Positions 8,408-17,169 of a DNA stretch of 64,000 nucleotides are shown here, piece by piece. Each line of letters starts with the position of its first letter. Position 1 is the stretch's first letter. The translations under genes were made by a program, and so were the position numbers. The DNA lies in NCBI RefSeq assembly GCF_003986935.1, contig NZ_RJZE01000016.1, positions 124,001 through 188,000 on the forward strand, read 5' to 3'. The notes beneath the pieces are model-generated. The model was not told where the DNA came from and did not search any database. It saw only the letters and a program-made list of their open reading frames with translations. The DNA is from Paraburkholderia kururiensis JCM 10599 = LMG 19447. Lineage in GTDB: Bacteria; Pseudomonadota; Gammaproteobacteria; Burkholderiales; Burkholderiaceae.

Positions 8408-8554
8408 GCGGCAGCATTGCCGCCGCGCTTAAGGCCCGTACACGAGGCGTACACCAGGCCCCAAGCGCGGCGGTCCGCCAGCAGCGTTCATCGCCTGCAC
8501 CGCGCGGAGGCAGTCGCCGCGACCGCCGCCCGCGCACGAACGAGGGAGTCGAAC

Positions 8555-9511
8555 ATGCGACATCAGGTCATCGCAGTCATCGGCGGCTCCGGATTCATCG
8601 GCAGCCATCTCGTCAATGCGCTCGTGGAAGCCGGCAAGAACGTGCGCATCGCCACCCGACGCCGCTACAACGCGCGTCATCTCACCCTGCTGCCCATCGA
8701 CGTGATCGAAACCGACGTATTCGATCCGGTGAAGCTCGCGAGCTTCGTCGAGAACGCCGACGCGGTCATCAATCTGGTGGGCACGCTGCACGGCAGCCGC
8801 GGCACGCCTTATGGTCCCGAGTTCGCAAAGGCGCACGTGGAGTTGCCTACGAAGATCGTGGCGGCGTGCGAGGGCAAGGGCGTGCGTCGGCTCGTGCATG
8901 TGAGTGCGATAGGCGCCGATCCGGCCGGCCCGAGCATGTACCTGCGCTCGAAGGGCGACGGCGAGCGCGCCGTGCATTCGGCGGCGGAACTGGCCACCAC
9001 GATCTTCCGGCCGTCGGTCGTGTTCGGTCCCGAGGACACCTTCCTGAACCGTTTCGCGTTCCTGCAAAAGCTCTTTCCCGTCATTCCGCTCGCGATGCCC
9101 GACGCGAAGTTCCAACCCGTCTTCGTGGGCGACGTGGCGAAGGCCATCGTCAACGTGCTCGATCTGGACGCCTCCATCGGGCGTACTTACGAACTGGGCG
9201 GGCCGACGGTCTATACGCTCGAGCAACTGGTGCGCTATTGCGGCGAGGTGATTGGCCGGCACGCACGCATCGTGCGTCTGCCGGATGCGCTCGCGCGCCT
9301 GCAGGCGCTCTCATTCGAGTTCGGCCCCGGCGAGCCGCTTATTTCACGCGACAATCTGGACTCCATGAAGGTGGACAGCGTGATGAGCGGCCCGCTTGCG
9401 CCCGAACTCGGCATCGAGCCGGCGAGCATCGAAAACATCGCGCCGCTGTATCTGACCGGCGCCTCGGCGCGCTCGCGCTTCGACACGTTTCGCGCCAGCG
9501 CCGGGCGCTGA
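8555..9511 (+). CDS. NAD(P)-binding, complex I NDUFA9-like atypical SDR protein
   Basis: A 318-residue Rossmann-fold protein. It opens MRHQVIAVIGGSGFIGSHLV, with the GGxGFIG nucleotide motif of extended/atypical short-chain dehydrogenases, and continues INLVGTLHG, VSAIGADPAGPSMYLRSKG and FRPSVVFGPED. The Y-x-x-x-K pair (Y in SMYLRSK) is present, and the pattern matches the NDUFA9-like subgroup seen with bacterial electron-transport chains. The ATG at 8555 has GAGGGAG seven bases upstream, which settles the start. It follows the transglycosylase on the same strand, with 147 bases between. Substrate is unknown. Confidence 0.85.
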   Translation: MRHQVIAVIGGSGFIGSHLVNALVEAGKNVRIATRRRYNARHLTLLPIDVIETDVFDPVKLASFVENADAVINLVGTLHGSRGTPYGPEFAKAHVELPTKIVAACEGKGVRRLVHVSAIGADPAGPSMYLRSKGDGERAVHSAAELATTIFRPSVVFGPEDTFLNRFAFLQKLFPVIPLAMPDAKFQPVFVGDVAKAIVNVLDLDASIGRTYELGGPTVYTLEQLVRYCGEVIGRHARIVRLPDALARLQALSFEFGPGEPLISRDNLDSMKVDSVMSGPLAPELGIEPASIENIAPLYLTGASARSRFDTFRASAGR

Positions 9512-9574
9512 GCGGGGGGCGGTCGCTTCGTCCAGTCCATCCGGTTCATTCGTTCCTTGCCCCCATCACACAAC

Positions 9575-10216
9575 ATGAAACTCGTTATCGGTGACAAGAA
9601 CTATTCGTCGTGGTCCATGCGGCCCTGGGTGCTGCTCAAGCACTTCGGCATTCCGTTCGAAGAGGTCGTGATCGAACTGCTTCAGCCCGACACGAAAGCC
9701 TCGATCCTGCAGTACTCGGCGTCGGGGAAGGTGCCGTGCCTGATCGGCGACGACGGCGTGCCCGTGTGGGACTCGCTCGCCATTGCCGAGACGCTCGCCG
9801 AGCGCTTCCCGCAGCACGCGATGTGGCCGCGCGATGCCACGGCTCGCGCGCGGGCTCGCTGTGTGAGCGCGGAAATGCATTCGAGCTTCGGCGACCTGCG
9901 CTCGCAGATGTCGATGAACATTCGTGCGTCGTGGCCCGGCCGCGGCGCGACGCCGGGCGCGCTCGCAGACGTCGCGCGCGTCGATACCCTCTGGCGCGAC
10001 TGTCTTGCAGCGAGCGGCGGTCCGTTCCTGTTTGGCGAGTTCGGCATTGCCGACGCGATGTACGCGCCCGTGGTCATGCGCTTCAACACCTACCAGCCCG
10101 AGATTTCGGCCGTGGCGCAAGGCTACGTGGCGCGCGTCAACGCGCATCCCGCGGTGGCGCAGTGGGTGGAAGACGCGCGTCGCGAGACCCATCGCATCGC
10201 CAGCTACGACGTATGA
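9575..10216 (+). CDS. Glutathione S-transferase family protein
   Basis: A 213-residue cytosolic GST. The N-terminal thioredoxin-like domain includes MKLVIGDKNYSSWSMRPWVL, with the S-S-W-S-M-R-x-W signature of this bacterial GST group, and then SASGKVPCLI and the glutathione gamma-Glu contact DSLAIAETLAE. The C-terminal helical domain runs from about residue 90. I start at the ATG at 9575 because the family begins MKLVIG; an in-frame codon at 9557 would add only six residues. The stop overlaps the cca start (ATGA at 10213-10216). Substrate cannot be told from sequence. Confidence 0.9.
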   Translation: MKLVIGDKNYSSWSMRPWVLLKHFGIPFEEVVIELLQPDTKASILQYSASGKVPCLIGDDGVPVWDSLAIAETLAERFPQHAMWPRDATARARARCVSAEMHSSFGDLRSQMSMNIRASWPGRGATPGALADVARVDTLWRDCLAASGGPFLFGEFGIADAMYAPVVMRFNTYQPEISAVAQGYVARVNAHPAVAQWVEDARRETHRIASYDV

Positions 10217-11466
10217 ATATCTACGCAGTAGGCGGTGCCATTCGCGACGAACTGCTCGGCGTGCCGGTGCAGGACCGCGATTACGTGGTGGTTGGGGCGA
10301 CGCCCGAGCAGATGATCGCGCAAGGGTTTCGTCCCGTCGGCAAAGACTTCCCGGTGTTCCTCCATCCCGACACGAAGGAGGAATACGCGCTCGCGCGCAC
10401 CGAGCGCAAGACCGCGGCCGGTTATCACGGCTTCCAGTTCTACTACGCGGCCGACGTCACACTCGAAGAAGACCTCGCGCGTCGCGACCTCACCATCAAT
10501 GCGATGGCCCGCGAGGTGCGGCCCGACGGCGAGCTGACTGGTCCGGTGATCGACCCGTTTCACGGCGAGGCCGACCTGCGCGCGCGCGTGTTCCGGCACG
10601 TGAGCGACGCGTTCCTGGAAGACCCGGTGCGCATTCTGCGCGTGGCGCGCTTTGCCGCGCGCTTCGCGGACTTCACCGTGGCGCCCGAAACGGTGGCGCT
10701 CATGAAAAAGATGGTGGAGGCGGGCGAAGTGGACGCGCTCGTGCCCGAACGCGTGTGGCAGGAGGTGTCGCGCGGGCTCATGGAGCAGAAGCCTTCGCGC
10801 ATGTTCGAGGTGCTGCGCGAGTGCGGGGCGCTCGCCCGCGTGCTGCCCGAGGTGGATGCGCTGTTCGGCGTGCCGCAGCGCGCCGACTACCATCCCGAGG
10901 TCGACACCGGCGTGCACGTGATGATGGTGGTCGACCACGCCGCGCAGCAGCGTTACGCGCTGCCCGCGCGCTTTGCGGCGCTCACGCACGACCTCGGCAA
11001 GGCGACCACGCCCGACGACGTGCTGCCGCGTCACATCGGCCACGAGGGCCGCAGCGTCGATCTGTTGAAGCCGCTCTGCGAGCGCCTGCGTGTGCCGAAC
11101 GACTGCCGCGACCTCGCCATTCTGGTGGCGCGCGAACACGGCAACATCCATCGCGTGATGGAGATGGGCGCGGCGGCGCTGGTGCGCCTCTTCGAGCGCT
11201 GCGACGCGCTGCGCAAGCCGGCGCGCTTCGCTGAAGCTTTGCAGGCCTGCGAGGCCGACGCACGCGGCCGTCTTGGCTTCGAGGCGCGCGAGTATCCGCA
11301 GGCGGAGCGCCTACGCGAGGCACTGGTGGCAGCGCGATCCGTGGATGCCGGCGCGATTGCGAAGGAGCACGCGGAGCGCCCGGAGCAGATCAAGGACGCC
11401 GTGCACCGCGCGCGGGTAAAGGCGGTGGCGCGGGCGATTGGCGGTGGGGAAGAAGCGGCGGAGTAG
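10213..11466 (+). CDS. cca: CCA-adding enzyme (tRNA nucleotidyltransferase) with HD domain
   Basis: A 417-residue class II tRNA nucleotidyltransferase that builds or repairs the 3' CCA end. The head shows MNIYAVGGAIRDELLG and DRDYVVVGAT; ARRDLTINAMA and DPVRILRVARFAARF mark the neck and body. An HD phosphohydrolase domain follows, with GVHVMMVVDHA and ALTHDLGKATTP, so this is the long E. coli-like form with phosphatase and phosphodiesterase activity. It is translationally coupled to the preceding GST by a four-base overlap. Start and length match the family. Confidence 0.95.
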   Translation: MNIYAVGGAIRDELLGVPVQDRDYVVVGATPEQMIAQGFRPVGKDFPVFLHPDTKEEYALARTERKTAAGYHGFQFYYAADVTLEEDLARRDLTINAMAREVRPDGELTGPVIDPFHGEADLRARVFRHVSDAFLEDPVRILRVARFAARFADFTVAPETVALMKKMVEAGEVDALVPERVWQEVSRGLMEQKPSRMFEVLRECGALARVLPEVDALFGVPQRADYHPEVDTGVHVMMVVDHAAQQRYALPARFAALTHDLGKATTPDDVLPRHIGHEGRSVDLLKPLCERLRVPNDCRDLAILVAREHGNIHRVMEMGAAALVRLFERCDALRKPARFAEALQACEADARGRLGFEAREYPQAERLREALVAARSVDAGAIAKEHAERPEQIKDAVHRARVKAVARAIGGGEEAAE

Positions 11467-11571
11467 GCGATGCAGGTGCGGCGGAGTCGCTGCGCCGGGC
11501 GTCGAGCATCCCGAGCCGAACGCCGTTGCCGCGCCGCCGTGCCGCGCTCACGCGGCAGCGAGCCATCGCGC

Positions 11572-11766
11572 TCAAAGCATCCGCACGATGAGCGACAACA
11601 CCATCGAGATTACGAGCGTCGACATGAACGGGAACGAATACTCGCGCCCGAAAAGCCGCAGCGTGAAGTCGCCAGGCAGCCGGCCAATGCCGATCTTGCG
11701 CAGCCACGGCAGCGACCCCGAGAGAATCGCCACAGCGATGAACGTGGTGAGCAGCCAGCGCAGCAT
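11572..11766 (-). CDS. DUF2905 family small membrane protein
   Basis: A 64-residue protein with two membrane helices, one at the N-terminus (LLTTFIAVAILSG) and one at the C-terminus (STLVISMVLSLIVRML). Between them is the family core LRKIGIGRLPGDFTL, in which GxLPGD is the DUF2905 (PF11146) signature. Function is unknown. It lies 24 bases downstream of the MidA-type methyltransferase on the same strand, so the two are probably cotranscribed. Length matches the family. Confidence 0.85.
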   Translation of the reverse strand: MLRWLLTTFIAVAILSGSLPWLRKIGIGRLPGDFTLRLFGREYSFPFMSTLVISMVLSLIVRML

Positions 11767-11790
11767 GTCGTGTCCCGGGCCTGAAGGTGG

Positions 11791-13098
11791 TTAAAGCGTG
11801 TGCGAGCGGTCGCCGCGCGAGAAAGCGGTGAGGGTCTCGCTGATGCCGCGTGAAAACGCGATCACCTTGAAGAACTCGCCCATCTCCGCTTCGGAGAGCA
11901 GCTTCTGGACCGCGTTGGCCGCGGGCAGGAAGTGCTCGATGTCCTGCGGATCGATTTCGGCGAGCGCATCCGTGATGCCCGCGTTCATCAGGAAGCGCGC
12001 CTGGGACGTGTAGCCGAGCAGGTCCGCGCCGGCTTCCACGCCGGCCTCGGCGATGCCCGTGAATTCGACGTGCGCCGTGATGTCGGTGAGACCCGGGTAG
12101 AGGAACGGATCGCCGTGCGCGCGGTGCCGGTAGTGGCACATCAGCGTGCCTTGGGCGCGCTGCGCGTGGTAGTACTCGTGGCGCGGAAAACCGTAGTCGA
12201 TGAAGAACGCCGCGCCGCGCGTGAGCATGGAGCAGACCGTGCGCGTGAAGGCGAGAGCCGCTTCGTGCGTTTCGGCGACGTAGCCGCCGTCGGCGTCGAT
12301 GCCGGCCAGCAGCGCCGCATCGGCCGGCGAGGCGAGCGGGCGGTCGGCGAAGGTGAAGCGGCCGTCCGCGGCCACCGTGACGCCGCGTTCGTACCAGACG
12401 GCGCCGTGCGTGCGGTGGCCATTGAGCGTGTGGCCGTTGAGCGTGTGGCCGTTGATCGTGTGGCCGATGAGCGCCGGCGCTGACTCCCGCGAATCGTGAG
12501 CGACAGCGTCAGCGCCATGGTCAGCGCGCACGAAGAGCCGCACCGGCATCGCGTCCAGCACCTCGTTGCCCACTACGACGCCTTCGAAGTGCTCGGGCAA
12601 CGCATCGAGCCAGCGCACGCGGTTCGCCAGCGCGGGCGCTTGCGCTTCGATCGTTTCGCGCTGACGCTCGCGCAACTCGCCGGAGAGTTCGACGATGGAA
12701 TAGGTCTCGAACGCTGCGTCCAGCGTGGCCAGCGCGTTCAGCAGCCCGGCCGCGAGCTTGCCCGTGCCCGCGCCGAACTCCATGACGTGCCGCGTGCCGC
12801 TGGCCGCGAGCGCTTCGGCAATGGGCCGCGCGAGCGTGGCCGCGAAAAGCGGGGACAACTCGGGCGCCGTGACGAAGTCGCTGCCGTCTTCGGCTCGCCA
12901 TCCGAATTTGACCGCGCCGCCGCTGTAATAGCCGAGGCCTGGCGCGTACAGCGCACGCTCCATGTAGCGGTTGAATGGCAACCAGCCGCCGGCCGCGGCG
13001 ATTTCGCCGCGCACGAGATCGGCCAGCGCTTCGGACTGCGCCAGCGCGGCAGGGCCCGGAGCAGGTAAACTATCGGGTTCGAGAGCTTTCGGATTCAT
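11791..13098 (-). CDS. MidA/NDUFAF7-type class I SAM-dependent methyltransferase
   Basis: A 435-residue protein of PF02636, the family of the mitochondrial complex I assembly arginine methyltransferase NDUFAF7 and its bacterial relatives. Visible marks are FNRYMERALYAPGLGYYSG near residue 45, DFVTAPELSPLFA, VMEFGAGTGKLAAGLL (the SAM-binding loop) and VVGNEVLDAMPV. The ATG at 13098 is taken because homologues start shortly before this helix. Residues about 209-228 are a five-residue tandem repeat (see separate entry). The gene starts only 13 bases from the divergent SDR gene. The protein it methylates is unknown. Confidence 0.9.
   Translation of the reverse strand: MNPKALEPDSLPAPGPAALAQSEALADLVRGEIAAAGGWLPFNRYMERALYAPGLGYYSGGAVKFGWRAEDGSDFVTAPELSPLFAATLARPIAEALAASGTRHVMEFGAGTGKLAAGLLNALATLDAAFETYSIVELSGELRERQRETIEAQAPALANRVRWLDALPEHFEGVVVGNEVLDAMPVRLFVRADHGADAVAHDSRESAPALIGHTINGHTLNGHTLNGHRTHGAVWYERGVTVAADGRFTFADRPLASPADAALLAGIDADGGYVAETHEAALAFTRTVCSMLTRGAAFFIDYGFPRHEYYHAQRAQGTLMCHYRHRAHGDPFLYPGLTDITAHVEFTGIAEAGVEAGADLLGYTSQARFLMNAGITDALAEIDPQDIEHFLPAANAVQKLLSEAEMGEFFKVIAFSRGISETLTAFSRGDRSHTL
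12416..12474. repeat. 15-base in-frame tandem repeat, four copies
   Basis: Four copies of a 15-base unit close to TGGCCGTTGAGCGTG lie head to tail inside the MidA-type gene. They encode four five-residue units of the form G-H-T-(I/L)-N, the last one degraded to GHRTH. Because 15 is a multiple of three, changes in copy number keep the frame. The insert falls between the SAM-binding core and the C-terminal part. Confidence 0.85.
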
Positions 13099-13111
13099 TC
13101 CCGCATTGTAA

Positions 13112-13969
13112 ATGAGCGCTTCTTCCGGCACTTTCGGCCCAGCCAGCCTTGAAAACGCGTCGTCCCGTGCATCCACGGCGGGCCGCGCGCCGGCGCGCGT
13201 CGTGCTCGTGACGGGCGCGGCGCAGCGCGTGGGCCGTGCACTGGCGCTCGGTTTTGCCGAAAGCGGCTGGGACGTGGGCGTGCACTACGGCACGTCGCGC
13301 GACGAGGCGGCCGACGTGGTCGAGCAGATTCGCAAACTGGGCCGCCGCGCCGTGCCGCTGCACGCGGACCTCGCCGTGGAAGCGCAGGTCGCCGGACTGG
13401 TGCCCGCGTGCACCGCGGCGCTGGGGCGGCCGGTCTGCGTGGTGAACAACGCGTCGCGCTTCGACGAGGACACCGCGCGCAACGTCGGCTACGAAGGGTT
13501 GCTCAAGCACACGGCGATCAACCTGGGTGCGCCGCTCGTGCTGGCGCGCACGCTGTACGAGGCCACGCCCGATGCTGCGGCCGCCGACGAGGCCTTGCGC
13601 ACCGTGGTGATCAACGTGCTGGACCAGAAGCTGTACAACATGAATCCGGACTACCTCTCTTACACGCTGACGAAGGCCGCGCTCGAAAACGCCACTGTGG
13701 CGCTCGCGCAGGCTCTCGCGCCGAAAGTCCGTGTGGTGGGCCTCGCGCCGGGGCTGACCTTGCCCTCGGCGTGGCAGACGCAGGAAGCGTTTGCCGCCGC
13801 GCATCGCGTGACGCCGCTTGGCCGCGCCTCGCGCCCCGAAGATCTGGTGGCGGCGGCGCTGTATCTGGCCGACGCGCGCGCCGTAACGGGCACGACGCTT
13901 CTCGTGGACGGCGGCCAGCACCTGGTGCCGCTGCCGCGCGATGTGATGTTTCTGACGCCGGGTGCCTGA
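13112..13969 (+). CDS. SDR family oxidoreductase, pteridine reductase-like
   Basis: A 285-residue short-chain dehydrogenase. Residues 34-41 are TGAAQRVG, the modified NADP-binding motif of pteridine/dihydromonapterin reductases (TGxxxRxG) rather than TGxxxGxG. NNASRFDED and the catalytic Y184-TLT-K188 pair follow, with a C-terminal GxxLxVDGG motif. The next two genes are a dihydroneopterin aldolase and ttcA, so a pterin/folate role like FolM is likely but inferred. The ATG at 13112 gives a 30-residue Ser/Ala-rich leader before the fold; an internal start cannot be excluded. Confidence 0.85.
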   Translation: MSASSGTFGPASLENASSRASTAGRAPARVVLVTGAAQRVGRALALGFAESGWDVGVHYGTSRDEAADVVEQIRKLGRRAVPLHADLAVEAQVAGLVPACTAALGRPVCVVNNASRFDEDTARNVGYEGLLKHTAINLGAPLVLARTLYEATPDAAAADEALRTVVINVLDQKLYNMNPDYLSYTLTKAALENATVALAQALAPKVRVVGLAPGLTLPSAWQTQEAFAAAHRVTPLGRASRPEDLVAAALYLADARAVTGTTLLVDGGQHLVPLPRDVMFLTPGA

Positions 13970-14079
13970 CGAACCGCCGCGCCCGGACCGAGTTGAACTG
14001 AAGACTGAACCGCCGAAACGCCGAAACGGAACGGCACGCCAATGTGCCCTCCGCCACGCCCGCCTGAACTGGAACGACC

Positions 14080-14481
14080 ATGCTAGCCGCCTCCGCCTTT
14101 GCGCATCCGAAACTCGCCGCGTGCCGCAGGCTTTTCCTGCGCAATTACGAGGTGTACATCAACATCGGCGTGCACGAATTCGAAAAACGCGGCGAACAGC
14201 GCGTCGTGATCAATATCGACCTGTTCGTGCCGTTCGCGCTTTCCACGCCGAAGGAAGACAAGCTGCGCGAAGTGGTGGATTACGACTTCATGCGCGCGAC
14301 GGTCGCGAAGCGCGTCTCGCAGGGGCACATCCATTTGCAGGAGACGCTGTGCGACGACCTTGCGCGCGCCATGCTCGAGCATCCGCACGTGTTGGCGGCC
14401 CGCGTGTCGACCGAAAAGCCCGACGTTTATCCGGACTGCGATGCCGTGGGCGTCGAAGTCTTTCGCATCAAAGAGGACTGA
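14080..14481 (+). CDS. folB: Dihydroneopterin aldolase family protein
   Basis: A 133-residue FolB/FolX-type tunnelling-fold protein. Characteristic pieces are FLRNYEVYINIGVHEFEKRG, where the family has (G)IHxxE, then QRVVINIDL, and the closing VSTEKPDVYPDCDAVGVEVF. It would convert 7,8-dihydroneopterin to 6-hydroxymethyl-dihydropterin in folate synthesis, or act on related triphosphates. It lies 110 bases downstream of the pteridine-reductase-like SDR and four bases before ttcA, on the same strand. Some residues differ from E. coli FolB, so the precise pterin substrate is uncertain. Confidence 0.85.
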   Translation: MLAASAFAHPKLAACRRLFLRNYEVYINIGVHEFEKRGEQRVVINIDLFVPFALSTPKEDKLREVVDYDFMRATVAKRVSQGHIHLQETLCDDLARAMLEHPHVLAARVSTEKPDVYPDCDAVGVEVFRIKED

Positions 14482-14484
14482 TTC

Positions 14485-15543
<1,059 letters not shown>

Positions 15544-15711
15544 GCGGGCAGGGCGCAGCCGCGACGAACGGCCGCCGTCGCCGCTGCGCGCGATGAGGCA
15601 CGTTCCGAGGCGCCCGCGCCAGCCATGGTTTCAGCGTTTCCGCCCCAGCCGATCGGTACATATGCCCATGCTAGAATGCCCGGCTTCCAATCCCGTCTTC
15701 TCGCCGACGCC

Positions 15712-17073
15712 ATGAATATCGTCATTTTGGCGGCAGGCACCGGCAAGCGCATGCGGTCCGCGCTGCCCAAGGTGCTTCATCCTCTGGCCGGCCGGCCGCT
15801 TCTCTCACACGTCATCGATACTGCCCGCACGCTCAACCCCGTGCGGCTCGTGGTGGTGATCGGCCATGGCGCCGAGACCGTTCGCAACGCCGTTGCGGCG
15901 CCGGACGTGCAGTTCGCCGTGCAGGAGCAGCAGCTGGGCACCGGGCATGCCGTGCAACAGGCGCTGCCGCTGCTCGATCCCGCGCATCCCACGCTGGTGC
16001 TTTACGGCGACGTGCCGCTCACGCGGGCCAGCACGCTGCGGCGCCTCACCGACGCCGCGGGCCACAACGGCTACGGCGTGCTGACCGTGACGCTCGACGA
16101 CCCCACCGGGTACGGGCGCATCGTGCGCGATGCCGATGGCGGGGTGCTGCGCATCGTGGAGCAGAAAGACGCGTCGGAAGAGCAACGCCGCATTCGCGAA
16201 ATCAATACCGGCATCATCGTGACGCCGACGGCGCCGCTCGCCGACTGGCTCGCGTCGCTCAAGAACGATAACGTGCAGGGCGAGTTCTACCTCACCGACG
16301 TGGTCGAGCTTGCGATCGAAGCGGGGCTCGAAGTCGTCACCACGCAGCCCGACGAGGAGTGGGAAACGCTCGGTGTGAACAGCAAGCAGCAGCTTGCGGA
16401 ACTGGAGCGCATCCACCAGGGCAACGTGGCCGACACGCTGCTTGCCGAAGGCGTGACGCTGGCGGACCCCGCGCGAATAGACGTGCGCGGCACGCTGGAA
16501 TGCGGGCGCGACGTCTCGATCGACGTGAACTGCGTGTTCGAAGGACGCGTGACGCTCGCGGACAACGTCGCCATCGGCCCGAACTGCGTGATCCGCAACG
16601 CGACGATTGGCGCCGGCACGCGTGTGGACGCCTTCACGCATATCGAAGGCGCGCAGGTGGGCGCGCAGGTCGTGCTGGGTCCGTACGCGCGGCTGCGTCC
16701 GGGCGCGGCGCTCGCCGACGAGGCCCACGTGGGCAACTTCGTCGAGGTGAAGAACGCCGCGATTGGCCATGGCTCGAAGGCGAACCACCTGACCTACATC
16801 GGCGACGCCGACATCGGCGCGCGCGTGAATATTGGCGCGGGCACCATCACGTGCAATTACGACGGTGCGAACAAGCACCGAACGATTATCGAAGACGATG
16901 TGTTCGTGGGTTCGGACACGCAGCTCGTGGCGCCGGTGCGCATCGGCCGCGGCGTGACGATCGCGGCGGGCACGACCGTCTGGAAGGACGCCGAAGCCGG
17001 CGCCCTCGTGCTGAACGACAAAACGCAGACGGCGAAGTCCGGCTACGTGCGTCCCGTCAAGAAGAAAAACTGA
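15712..17073 (+). CDS. glmU: Bifunctional GlmU (GlcN-1-P acetyltransferase / GlcNAc-1-P uridyltransferase)
   Basis: A 453-residue enzyme making UDP-GlcNAc for peptidoglycan and LPS. The N-terminal uridyltransferase shows LAAGTGKRMRSALPKVLHP and the GTGHAVQQA and YGDVPL loops. From about residue 230 hexapeptide repeats form the left-handed beta-helix acetyltransferase, with GAxxxxxxHVGNFVEVKNA and the NYDGANKHRT acetyl-CoA segment. I use the ATG at 15712 because the family begins MNIVILAAG; an upstream in-frame ATG would add 29 unrelated residues. It is followed 96 bases on by glmS, giving consecutive steps of one pathway. Confidence 0.97.
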   Translation: MNIVILAAGTGKRMRSALPKVLHPLAGRPLLSHVIDTARTLNPVRLVVVIGHGAETVRNAVAAPDVQFAVQEQQLGTGHAVQQALPLLDPAHPTLVLYGDVPLTRASTLRRLTDAAGHNGYGVLTVTLDDPTGYGRIVRDADGGVLRIVEQKDASEEQRRIREINTGIIVTPTAPLADWLASLKNDNVQGEFYLTDVVELAIEAGLEVVTTQPDEEWETLGVNSKQQLAELERIHQGNVADTLLAEGVTLADPARIDVRGTLECGRDVSIDVNCVFEGRVTLADNVAIGPNCVIRNATIGAGTRVDAFTHIEGAQVGAQVVLGPYARLRPGAALADEAHVGNFVEVKNAAIGHGSKANHLTYIGDADIGARVNIGAGTITCNYDGANKHRTIIEDDVFVGSDTQLVAPVRIGRGVTIAAGTTVWKDAEAGALVLNDKTQTAKSGYVRPVKKKN

Positions 17074-17169
17074 AGCTACGGCGAAGGCGGTGGCGCAACG
17101 CGAGGGCATGACCACCGCGCGGCTGTCTTCGAATTCAACCTGCAAGGACCGGAATAAGGACCGAAATCC

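Noticed and set aside
17074..17169. Possible glmS ribozyme or riboswitch before glmS
   Set aside because: Only 96 bases are available and no conserved core is visible; such ribozymes are known from Firmicutes.
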